A stretch of 35,938 nt of DNA from positions 1 through 35,938 of the forward strand of contig CADASP010000037.1 of the NCBI GenBank assembly GCA_902790625.1. Reading direction: 5' to 3'. Made by a program: the position numbers and the translations under genes. A model generated the notes under the pieces. The model was not told the DNA's origin and made no database searches. It worked only from the letters and a program-made list of their open reading frames with translations. The first letter of the stretch is position 1, and each line of letters starts with the position of its first letter. This DNA is from an uncultured Prevotellaceae bacterium (GTDB taxonomy: Bacteria > Bacteroidota > Bacteroidia > Bacteroidales > Bacteroidaceae). This document shows positions 25,099 through 32,118 of this stretch, one piece after another.

Positions 25099-26616
25099 AT
25101 GAACAAACGTAAAGTAATGTGCCGTTGGCTGCTGGTGCTGGGTGTGCTCCCCGCCATGGCGCAGGGCGTGCAGGTACTGAACCTTGACAGTTGCAGGGCC
25201 ATGGCACTCAGGCAGAACAAGCAGCTGGGCATTGCAAAGCTGAAACAGGACGTGGCGCACAACCTGAAGCGCTCGGCCCGCACCAAGTATCTGCCCCATC
25301 TATCGGCCATCGGCACCTATCAGTTCACCAGCGAAGAGATATCGTTGCTCAATGACCATCAGAAAGCATCGCTGAGCAACATCGGCACCACCGTAGCTGG
25401 CGGACTGCAGGGAATGGCCGGCGGACTGCAGACACAAATGGGACAGATAGGGCAGATGCTCGGCCAAATGGGCATGCCCATGGAGGCATTCCAGCAGATG
25501 GCCGGGCAAATGCAACAACAGTTTGGACAGACGCTGACCAACACCGCCGGACTGCTGAACACCGAAGGACAAAAGATTGTGGACGCCTTCCGCACCGACA
25601 CACGCAACATCTTCGCCGGTAGCCTCATCGTCACCCAGCCCGTGTTCATGGGGGGAGCCATCACGGCACTAAACAAGATTGCCGACATCAACGAAGAGAT
25701 GATGCAAAACTCGGCCGACGCACGCCAACAGGCCGTCATCTACGCCACCGACCAGGCCTACTGGCAGGTGGTGTCGCTGCGACACAAGCAACGGCTGGCC
25801 GAGAGCTTCCTCGACGTGGTGAAGAAGCTCGACAGCGATGTGCAGAAGATGATCAACGAGGGCGTGGCCACACGCAGCGACGGACTGAGCGTCAGCGTGA
25901 AGGTGAACGAGGCCGAGATGACCCTGCAAAAGGTGAACGACGGACTGGTGCTGTCGAAGATGTTGCTGTGCAAGCAGATAGGACTGCCCATCGACACAAA
26001 CATCGACGTGGAAGAAGCCACAACGCCCGTCTCGCCTACCGCACCTCCCCCACCCTCTTCCCACTCACTTCGCCCCGAGCTGAAGATGCTCGGCAACGCC
26101 GTGAGCATCAGTCAGCAAGCCACCAACATCCTGCGCGCCGCCAACTTGCCGCAGGTAGCGCTGATGGGGGGCTATGCCATCAGCAACCCTAACGTGCTGA
26201 ACGGATTTGAGAAGAAATTTGGCGGATTCTGGAATGTTGGTGTCCTCGTGCGCATACCTATTTGGAACTGGGGCGACGTGGCCTATAAGGTGCGCGCATC
26301 GAAGAGCGCCACCGCCATCGCCAATCTGGAGCTGGACGAAGCCCGCGACCTGATAGAGCTGCAGGTGAACCAGAGCAGCTTCAAGGTGGACGAGGCCTAC
26401 AAGCGCTTGGCCATGGCCCTGAAGAGCATTGAGCGCGCTGAGGAAAACCTGCGCGTGGCCAACCTGGGATTCCAGGAGGGTGTCATCACTCCCACCGTGG
26501 TGATGGAGGCCCAGACGGCATGGCTGCAGGCACAGTCGCAGAAGATTGACGCCGAGATCGACGTACGCCTCTCGCAAGTCGACTTGCAGAAGGCACTCGG
26601 CACACTCCATCCATAA
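25099..26616 (+). CDS. TolC-family outer-membrane efflux protein
   Basis: This 505-residue protein starts with a signal peptide (CRWLLVLGVLPAMAQ). The TolC/OEP fold is indicated by the start LNLDSCRAMALRQNKQL, a first long helix pair with KYLPHLSAIGTYQFT, and the repeated second half (AANLPQVALMGGYAIS ... FWNVGVLVRIPIWNWGD ... GVITPTVVMEAQTAWLQAQ). A Gln/Met/Gly-rich insert (about residues 100-150, MGQIGQMLGQMGMPMEAF) is unusual and likely sits in a loop or helix of the periplasmic barrel. A Pro/Ser-rich linker (PTAPPPPSSHS) separates the two halves. It would form the outer-membrane channel for the pump encoded downstream and is first in the operon. Confidence 0.92.
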   Translation: MNKRKVMCRWLLVLGVLPAMAQGVQVLNLDSCRAMALRQNKQLGIAKLKQDVAHNLKRSARTKYLPHLSAIGTYQFTSEEISLLNDHQKASLSNIGTTVAGGLQGMAGGLQTQMGQIGQMLGQMGMPMEAFQQMAGQMQQQFGQTLTNTAGLLNTEGQKIVDAFRTDTRNIFAGSLIVTQPVFMGGAITALNKIADINEEMMQNSADARQQAVIYATDQAYWQVVSLRHKQRLAESFLDVVKKLDSDVQKMINEGVATRSDGLSVSVKVNEAEMTLQKVNDGLVLSKMLLCKQIGLPIDTNIDVEEATTPVSPTAPPPPSSHSLRPELKMLGNAVSISQQATNILRAANLPQVALMGGYAISNPNVLNGFEKKFGGFWNVGVLVRIPIWNWGDVAYKVRASKSATAIANLELDEARDLIELQVNQSSFKVDEAYKRLAMALKSIERAEENLRVANLGFQEGVITPTVVMEAQTAWLQAQSQKIDAEIDVRLSQVDLQKALGTLHP

Positions 26617-26629
26617 TCAAAGCGTGATG

Positions 26630-26692
26630 ATAACGTTATAACCCCCATCGTCATAACGGAATAACGAAATAACGTCATAACGAAATAACGAC
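26630..26692. repeat. ATAACG word repeats between the TolC-like and HlyD-like genes
   Basis: Seven ATAACG or GTCATAACG-type words occur in about 60 nt, and ATAACGTTAT at 26630-26639 is a palindrome. They fill the gap up to the A-rich start region of the next gene. There is no terminator form, so the operon can continue through it. Confidence 0.65.
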
Positions 26693-26700
26693 AAAAAAAC

Positions 26701-27696
26701 ATGCAAGAAAAAGAACAAGCCAAAAAGCAGCACAACAATATCCTGCTGGCCATTCTGGGTTTCGTCATCGTGGTGGCCATCGTGGCCACCATCGGCTTCC
26801 TCGTCATCGACCGCGACCCAGAGATTATCCAGGGTCAAGTGGAGGTGTCGGAATATCGCGTGTCGAGCAAGGTGCCCGGCCGCATCCTTGAGATACGTGT
26901 GAAGGAGGGCGACTTCGTGAAGGCTGGCGACACGTTGGCCATCCTCGACGCCCCTGAGGTGCAGGCCAAGATGCAGCAGGCACAGGGTGCCGAGGGTGCA
27001 GCCGCCGCCCTGGAGCTGATGGCCCGCAACGGTGCCCGCAAGGAAACGGTGCAGGGAGCCTTCCAGCTGCTGCAGCAGGCGAAGGCCGGGCTGGAGATTG
27101 CCGAGAAGAGCTACCAGCGCGTGCAGCGGCTCTTCGATGAGGGCGTGGTGAGCGCACAGAAGCGCGACGAGGCCGAGGCAATGTTCAAGGCATCGGAGGC
27201 GCAGGTGAAAGCAGCACAAAGTCAATACGACATGGCCGTGAACGGCGCGCGGCAGGAAGAGAAGCTGGCCGCACAGGCACAGGTGGAGCGTGCTCGTGGA
27301 GCCGTGAAGGAGGTGAACGCCTACATCGGCGAGACCGTGCAGACGGCACAGATGGACGGCGAGGTGGCCTCCATCTATCCCAAGGTGGGCGAGCTGGTGG
27401 GAACGGGCAGCCCCATCATGACCATCTCGATGATGGACGACCTCTGGGGCACCTTCAACGTGCGCGAAGACCAGCTGGGCGAATTGCAGATAGGCAAGGA
27501 GTTTGAGGCTTTCGTGCCAGCCTTCAACAAGAACATCAAGATGAAGGTCTACCACATGAAGGACCAGGGCAGCTATGCCGTGTGGAAGGCGACGAAGGCC
27601 AGCGGCCAATTCGACCTGAAGACCTTCGAGGTGAAGGCACGCCCCAGCGAGCCTTTTGAAGGGCTGAGGCCAGGCATGAGTCTGGTAATCAAATAA
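26701..27696 (+). CDS. HlyD-family periplasmic adaptor (membrane fusion protein)
   Basis: This 331-residue protein has one N-terminal membrane helix (ILLAILGFVIVVAIVATIGFL). The first half of the lipoyl-like domain (VSSKVPGRILEIRVKEGDFVKAGDTLAIL) is separated from the second half (AQMDGEVASIYPKVGELVGTGSPIMTI) by a long alpha-helical hairpin of Ala/Gln/Glu-rich sequence (residues about 85-215). A beta-barrel domain follows, ending in GLRPGMSLVIK. It bridges the inner-membrane permeases to the TolC-like channel. Its stop codon lies directly at the edge of a G/C-rich repeat. Confidence 0.92.
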   Translation: MQEKEQAKKQHNNILLAILGFVIVVAIVATIGFLVIDRDPEIIQGQVEVSEYRVSSKVPGRILEIRVKEGDFVKAGDTLAILDAPEVQAKMQQAQGAEGAAAALELMARNGARKETVQGAFQLLQQAKAGLEIAEKSYQRVQRLFDEGVVSAQKRDEAEAMFKASEAQVKAAQSQYDMAVNGARQEEKLAAQAQVERARGAVKEVNAYIGETVQTAQMDGEVASIYPKVGELVGTGSPIMTISMMDDLWGTFNVREDQLGELQIGKEFEAFVPAFNKNIKMKVYHMKDQGSYAVWKATKASGQFDLKTFEVKARPSEPFEGLRPGMSLVIK

Positions 27697-27824
27697 CCCC
27701 ACCCCCTGCCCCCTCCCAGAAGGATGGGAGTATATTTAGACCTAAGCATATGAACACGACCACAGAATCAGCGGAGAATGTATCTACTCCCCTCCCTCAA
27801 GGGAGGGGTCGGGTGTGGGTCTCT
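27697..27824. repeat. Diverged G/C-rich inverted-repeat pair at a gene boundary
   Basis: A left copy at about 27697-27730 (CCCCACCCCCTGCCCCCTCCC ..GGGAG) and a right copy at 27787-27824 (CTCCCCTCCCTCAAGGGAGG then GGTCGGGTGTGGGTCT) match the 16074-16173 family in opposite arrangement. The right copy lies inside the first codons of the next permease gene and encodes residues of about 13-25 (TPLPQGRGRVWV). Confidence 0.75.
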
Positions 27825-28967
27825 CTGTTTGTCCGCGAAGCCCGCATCTTGCTGAAGAACCCCATCTATGGGTTCTGCATGGTGGTGTTTCCCGTGCTGG
27901 TGGTGCTGTTCTTCACCTCGATGATGAACGACGGCCAGCCGCTCGACATGCCTGTGGCCGTGGTAGACCAAGACAACACCTCTACCACGCGTGCGCTGGT
28001 GCAGAAGCTCGACGCCTTCCAAAACTCTGAGGTCGTGGCCCACTACCCCACCGTCACCGAGGCTCGCCGCGCCATCCAGCACAACCAGATTTACGGATTC
28101 CTCTATATCCCCAAAGGCACCACCGACCAACTACTCAGCAGTCGCCAGCCCAAGATTTCGTTCTACTACTCTATGGCCAGCATCACGGGTGGCTCGCTGG
28201 TGTATAAGGACATGAAAACCATTGCCACGCTGGGGTCGGCCGCCGTGGGACAAGCCACCCTGCGTGCCCGTGGCTTCACCGATGCACAGATACAAACATT
28301 CTTGCAGCCCATACGGGTGGATATGCACCTGATCAGCAACCCGCAAACCAACTACAACGTATACCTCACTACCATGCTCGTACCGGGCTTGATGATGCTC
28401 TTCATGTTTCTCATCACCGTCTATTCGCTTGGAACGGAGCTGAAGTTCGGCACGTCGAAAGAGTGGATGGAAACGGCACATGGCAACATCCTCGTGGCCC
28501 TCGTGGGCAAACTGTTGCCCCAGACGCTGGTGTTCCTCGCCGTCACATTCTTCTACGAGTACTATGTCTTTGGCGTGCTCAGCTTCCCCCACCCCGGCGG
28601 CGTGGGCGTCATGGTGCTGCTGGGGCTTCTTCATGTGATGGCCTCGCAGGGCTTCGGTGTGTTCGTCTTCGGCCTGATGCCCTCGCTGCGCATGTCGATG
28701 AGCGTGTGCTCGCTCTGGGCAGTGCTCAGCTTCTCCATGGCCGGCTCCGCCTTCCCCATCATCGGCATGGACGGGGCGTTGCAGGCGGGCAGCTGGCTCT
28801 TCCCCCTGCGCCATTATTACATGCTCTATCAGATATGCGTCTTCAACGGCTACTCGCTGCTCGAGGCGTGGTTCCACTTGGCCGCCCTCGTGGCCTTCGC
28901 ACTGTTGCCCTGGCTGGTGCTGAAGAAGATTAAGAACGCCATGCTCAACTACGTGTATATACCATGA
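27750..28967 (+). CDS. ABC-2 type transporter permease (first)
   Basis: This 405-residue membrane protein is of the YhiH/YbhS-R-like ABC-2 class. One membrane helix near residues 37-58 (FCMVVFPVLVVLFFTSMM) is followed by a large extracytoplasmic domain (PVAVVDQDNTSTTRALVQKL ... GFLYIPKGTTDQLL) and then about five helices in the C-terminal half (MLVPGLMMLFMFLITVYSLG ... VFLAVTFFYEYYVFGVL). The first about 25 residues (TPLPQGRGRVWV) are encoded by a G/C-rich repeat copy and look non-native; a start after the repeat (GTG codon 22) is possible. The stop overlaps the next start by 4 nt (ATGA). With the next gene it would form the inner-membrane pore of the exporter. Confidence 0.88.
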   Translation: MNTTTESAENVSTPLPQGRGRVWVSLFVREARILLKNPIYGFCMVVFPVLVVLFFTSMMNDGQPLDMPVAVVDQDNTSTTRALVQKLDAFQNSEVVAHYPTVTEARRAIQHNQIYGFLYIPKGTTDQLLSSRQPKISFYYSMASITGGSLVYKDMKTIATLGSAAVGQATLRARGFTDAQIQTFLQPIRVDMHLISNPQTNYNVYLTTMLVPGLMMLFMFLITVYSLGTELKFGTSKEWMETAHGNILVALVGKLLPQTLVFLAVTFFYEYYVFGVLSFPHPGGVGVMVLLGLLHVMASQGFGVFVFGLMPSLRMSMSVCSLWAVLSFSMAGSAFPIIGMDGALQAGSWLFPLRHYYMLYQICVFNGYSLLEAWFHLAALVAFALLPWLVLKKIKNAMLNYVYIP

Positions 28968-30190
28968 ACAGAATCATTGAAGCCCTGCACGACTGCTGCT
29001 ACATCTGGTGGGAAGAGATCAAGCAGATGGTGAAAGATGAGGGAGTGCTCATCTTCTGCTTTGTGGTTCCCTTGGCCTATCCGCTGCTCTATTCATGGAT
29101 TTACAACAACGAGGTGGTGCGCGAGGTGCCCGTGGTGGTGGTCGACGACAGCCACTCACAACTCTCGCGACAGTTTGCGCGAAAGTGCGACGCCTCGCCC
29201 GACGTGAAAATCCTGTCGTACGCCAGCGACCTCGACGAGGCCCGCTCGCTGCTGAGCCGTCAGGTGGCACGTGGCATCTACTACATTCCCAGCGACTTTG
29301 AGACGCGCGTGAACCGCATGGAGCAGGCCACCATCAGCGTCTACAGCGACATGAGCCTGATGCTGTGCTACAAAGCCGTGTTCCAGACAGCGCAGACCGT
29401 AACCATGCAGATGGGCTCAGAGATAAAGACCAAGCTGGGCGGGCACTACACCCTGCGCGACGAACAGATAGCGGCACAGCCCATGCAGTTCGAGGAGGTG
29501 CCCATCTTCAACCCCACAGGCGGCTATGGCTCGTTCATCATCCCCGCCGTGCTGATGCTCATTATCCAGCAGACGCTGGTGCTGGGCATAGGTCTTTCGG
29601 CTGGCACATCGCGCGAGCGCAACCGCTACCACAACCTCATCCCCATCAGTCGGCACTACAACGGCATGTTCCGCATCGTGGGCGGGAAGGCATTGGCCTA
29701 TTTCATGGTGTATGCCGTGATGACGGCCTACCTGGTGCTCGTCGTCCCCCGCATCTTTGGCTTCACCGCCATAGGCCGCTGGAAAGACTTGGCCATCTTC
29801 CTGTTGCCCTACCTGCTCGACTGCATCTTCTTCGGCATGGTGGTGAGCTGCCTGGTGCGCTATCGCGAAAACGTAATGCTGCTCATGGTCTTCGTCACCA
29901 TCCCGCTGCTTTTCCTCACTGGCATTAGCTGGCCACAAAGCAGCATACCCGGCTTTTGGCAAGGCGTCAGCTGGCTCTTCCCCAGCACTTTCGGCGTTCG
30001 CGGCTTTGTGCGCATCAACGAGATGGGCGGCACGCTCAGCGATGTGCTGACCGAATACCAAATCCTGTGGCTGCAAATGCTGGCCTACTTCATCCTGGCC
30101 TGTCTGGTGTATCGCCACCAGATCAACATGGCGCGCAGCGAGGCCCGTCAGCGTCTATCAAAGATGAAAGAAGTGGCTGGCAAACCATGA
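28964..30190 (+). CDS. ABC-2 type transporter permease (second)
   Basis: This 408-residue protein is a paralogue of the preceding one. It has a first helix (GVLIFCFVVPLAYPLLYSWIY), an extracytoplasmic domain (VPVVVVDDSHSQLSRQFARK ... RGIYYIPSDFETRV) and a C-terminal five-helix part (FIIPAVLMLIIQQTLVLGIGL, LLMVFVTIPLLFLTGISWP, WLFPSTFGVRGFVRINEMGG). The start overlaps the first permease stop. No nucleotide-binding subunit with Walker motifs lies in this operon, so the ATPase must be encoded elsewhere or the family works differently. The substrate is unknown; a drug or lipid-like compound is typical of this class. Confidence 0.9.
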   Translation: MNRIIEALHDCCYIWWEEIKQMVKDEGVLIFCFVVPLAYPLLYSWIYNNEVVREVPVVVVDDSHSQLSRQFARKCDASPDVKILSYASDLDEARSLLSRQVARGIYYIPSDFETRVNRMEQATISVYSDMSLMLCYKAVFQTAQTVTMQMGSEIKTKLGGHYTLRDEQIAAQPMQFEEVPIFNPTGGYGSFIIPAVLMLIIQQTLVLGIGLSAGTSRERNRYHNLIPISRHYNGMFRIVGGKALAYFMVYAVMTAYLVLVVPRIFGFTAIGRWKDLAIFLLPYLLDCIFFGMVVSCLVRYRENVMLLMVFVTIPLLFLTGISWPQSSIPGFWQGVSWLFPSTFGVRGFVRINEMGGTLSDVLTEYQILWLQMLAYFILACLVYRHQINMARSEARQRLSKMKEVAGKP

Positions 30191-30304
30191 TTACATCTGC
30201 AACAACTCAATCCTACGTTTTCTACGACAACGAATTTGACGAATTCAACGAATTAGGTATCGCTGTTGGCGCAAAGTGCGGAACAACCTTATAGCTTCTC
30301 GTGC

Positions 30305-30328
30305 AGAAAAGTAGGTTCCTACTTTTCT
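30305..30328. terminator. Small hairpin after the efflux operon
   Basis: AGAAAAGTAG-GTTC-CTACTTTTCT is a perfect 10-bp stem with a 4-nt loop, about 115 nt after the last permease. It has no long T-run but lies in a terminator-rich gap. Confidence 0.5.
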
Positions 30329-30356
30329 ATAGGTTTCATCGAAAATTTTTCAAACA

Positions 30357-30432
30357 GTGCCGACTTTTAGAAAAATGGTGTTGACTTTTTGAAAAAAGGC
30401 GTTGACTTTTTGGAAAAAGTCAACGTTTTTTT
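30357..30432 (+). terminator. Tandem repeats ending in an intrinsic terminator
   Basis: Three units of about 21 nt, starting at 30357 (GTGCCGACTTTTAGAAAAAT), 30378 (GTGTTGACTTTTTGAAAAAA) and 30399 (GCGTTGACTTTTTGGAAAAA), run head to tail. The last forms a perfect 12-bp stem CGTTGACTTTTT/AAAAAGTCAACG (30400-30411 with 30414-30425) followed by seven T. This ends the efflux operon. In 30433-30672 I see nothing to support beyond a weak unconvincing frame. Confidence 0.8.
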
Positions 30433-30672
30433 CTGGCATGGACAGGTCGGAAGCTCAATTACGCAAAGGGAGGGGTTGGCTGGCCTTTGTGCCAACTAAT
30501 ATATCATTTCCACGAATTATTATGTATAACAGACTGTTTGAGGCAATGTCCTTGACAGTGGTATGTGGAATATCTTTCGGCCACAAATTAGCGTTTCTGC
30601 TTGTTATCAAATGTTATATTTGTTGTATTTTGTTAAAAGATAGACTTAGACAGGGGATATTTGAGGCATCCG

Positions 30673-30704
30673 TTAGGTAAATCCATATAAAATTTGTACC
30701 TTTG
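30673..30704 (+). promoter_or_regulatory. Promoter of rpsL-rpsG-fusA
   Basis: TACCTTTG at 30697-30704 is a full -7 box with a TTAGG at 30673-30677 in the -33 place. TTTGTACCTTTGCACCCC closely matches the rpsU promoter. The leader to rpsL would be about 95 nt and shows no strong fold. Confidence 0.75.
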
Positions 30705-30804
30705 CACCCCGAAATGCACCCTTACTGATGTGAGGAGGCACTATGACTATACGATACATATACAATATTATATATAAATAACAAACAAAAAAGTAAATTT
30801 AATT

Positions 30805-31194
30805 ATGCCTACAATTTCACAATTGGTTCGCAAGGGCAGGAAAGTGATCGTAGACAAGTCGAAGTCGCCCGCACTGGACAACTGTCCACAGCGTCGAGGT
30901 GTCTGCGTCCGCGTCTACACGACCACGCCCAAGAAACCTAATTCGGCTATGCGAAAGGTAGCCCGTGTTCGTCTGACTAACCAGAAGGAAGTCAACAGTT
31001 ACATTCCCGGTGAGGGACACAACCTGCAGGAGCACAGCATCGTGCTGGTGCGTGGCGGTCGTGTGAAGGACCTCCCCGGCGTTCGCTATCACATCGTGCG
31101 CGGTACGCTCGACACCGCCGGTGTGGCCAACCGCCTGCAGCGCCGCTCGAAGTACGGTGCCAAGAGGCCCAAAGCACAAAAGAACAAGAAGTAA
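30805..31194 (+). CDS. rpsL: 30S ribosomal protein uS12
   Basis: This 129-residue protein has the uS12 signature TTTPKKPNSAMRK and the GEGHNLQEHSIVLVRGGRVKDLPGVRYH segment. Lys43 and Lys88, the positions altered in many streptomycin-resistant mutants, are both lysine, so the allele is of the sensitive form. uS12 lies at the decoding centre. It is first in the str-type operon, driven by the promoter at 30673-30704. Confidence 0.97.
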   Translation: MPTISQLVRKGRKVIVDKSKSPALDNCPQRRGVCVRVYTTTPKKPNSAMRKVARVRLTNQKEVNSYIPGEGHNLQEHSIVLVRGGRVKDLPGVRYHIVRGTLDTAGVANRLQRRSKYGAKRPKAQKNKK

Positions 31195-31204
31195 GACGAG
31201 GAGT

Positions 31205-31320
31205 GTGAGTTTTTGAGTTTTTTAGTTCCCAGAGTGCTCGGTGATGAGCAGGCTCAGAACTGAGAGGAAAAGCTCAAAATACTCAAAGACTCAGAAACTT
31301 GCAAAACTCAGAAAACTTAA
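31205..31320. repeat. Word-repeat inverted region between rpsL and rpsG
   Basis: GTGAGTTTTTGAGTTTTTTAG at about 31205-31226 faces several CTCAAAA, CTCAGAAACT and CTCAGAAAACT words at 31273-31319, a loose inverted arrangement. It accounts for much of the unusual 240-nt gap between two genes normally close together. No T-run follows, so the operon may continue. Confidence 0.55.
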
Positions 31321-31434
31321 AGAAAAAACGTTTTGCTGGAGCATCTTATTAAAGGTTGAGTAAATGTCCGAGTGTGGACATTGAAGACGAGGAAGAAGAC
31401 AACCCAAGCAGACAAAAACAGTAAAAACAAAAAA

Positions 31435-31911
31435 ATGAGAAAAGCTAAGCCCAAGAAGCGCGTGATCCTGCCGGATCCCGTTTTCAACGACACCAAAGTG
31501 TCGAAGTTCGTGAACCACCTCATGTACGACGGCAAGAAGTCCATCGCGTACGAAATCTTCTACAACTCGCTCGAGACTGTGAAGAACAAGATGAAGGATG
31601 CTGAGAAAACTCCGCTGGAGATATGGAAGCAGGCTTTGGACAACATCACCCCACAGGTGGAGGTGAAGAGTCGCCGAATTGGTGGTGCCACCTTCCAGGT
31701 GCCCACAGAAATCCGCCCCGACCGCAAGGAAAGCGTGTCGATGAAGAACATGATCAACTTTGCCCGCAAGCGCAGCGGCAAGTCGATGGCCGACAAGCTG
31801 GCCGCCGAGATTATGGACGCATTCAACAACCAAGGCGGAGCCTTCAAGCGTAAGGAAGACATGCACCGCATGGCAGAGGCCAACCGCGCCTTCGCACACT
31901 TCCGCTTCTAA
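31435..31911 (+). CDS. rpsG: 30S ribosomal protein uS7
   Basis: This 158-residue protein starts MRKAKPKKRVILPDPVFND and contains VSKFVNHLMYDGKKSIAYEIFY, the family motif RRIGGATFQVPTEIRPDRK and the C-terminal MHRMAEANRAFAHFRF. uS7 nucleates assembly of the 30S head and is near the exit site. The frame is open from 31372, but ATG 31435 is preferred as it gives the standard N-terminus and sits after an A-rich leader (AAAAACAAAAA). It is the second gene of the rpsL-rpsG-fusA block. Confidence 0.97.
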   Translation: MRKAKPKKRVILPDPVFNDTKVSKFVNHLMYDGKKSIAYEIFYNSLETVKNKMKDAEKTPLEIWKQALDNITPQVEVKSRRIGGATFQVPTEIRPDRKESVSMKNMINFARKRSGKSMADKLAAEIMDAFNNQGGAFKRKEDMHRMAEANRAFAHFRF

Positions 31912-31923
31912 TAGCAGCTGAAT

Positions 31924-32108
31924 TAGCCCCCTAAGTTAGGGGGTTGGGAGTCGGAACAAGTGACACCCAACCCCTTAAGTTGGGGGTTAATTACTAAAGG
32001 ATAACTTTTAACAAACAATAGGTATAAACGGGGAGAAAACAAGCGATTGTTCAGCCCCCCACCCCCCTCACCGCAGGGGGCAAAGAATCTCCCCCTGACT
32101 TGGGGGTA
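31924..32108. repeat. C/G-rich inverted repeats between rpsG and fusA
   Basis: GCCCCCTAAGTTAGGGGG then TTGGGAGTC (about 31926-31952) faces GACACCCAACCCCTTAAGTTGGGGG (about 31962-31986), and two more G/C-rich hairpins (GCCCCCCACCCCCC..GCAGGGGGC; CCCCC..TGACTTGGGGG) follow to 32108. They fill the 207-nt gap to fusA and stop about 10 nt before its ATG. Confidence 0.7.
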
Positions 32109-32118
32109 AAAGAAAGCA

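Noticed and set aside
30187..30294. A 35-codon frame overlapping the end of the second permease
   Set aside because: It is made of repeated TTCTACGACAACGAATTTG-like words; no family likeness and the gap looks like repeat DNA.
30402..30680. A 92-codon frame between the efflux operon and rpsL
   Set aside because: It starts inside the terminator hairpin, and its Cys/Phe-rich translation resembles no known protein.
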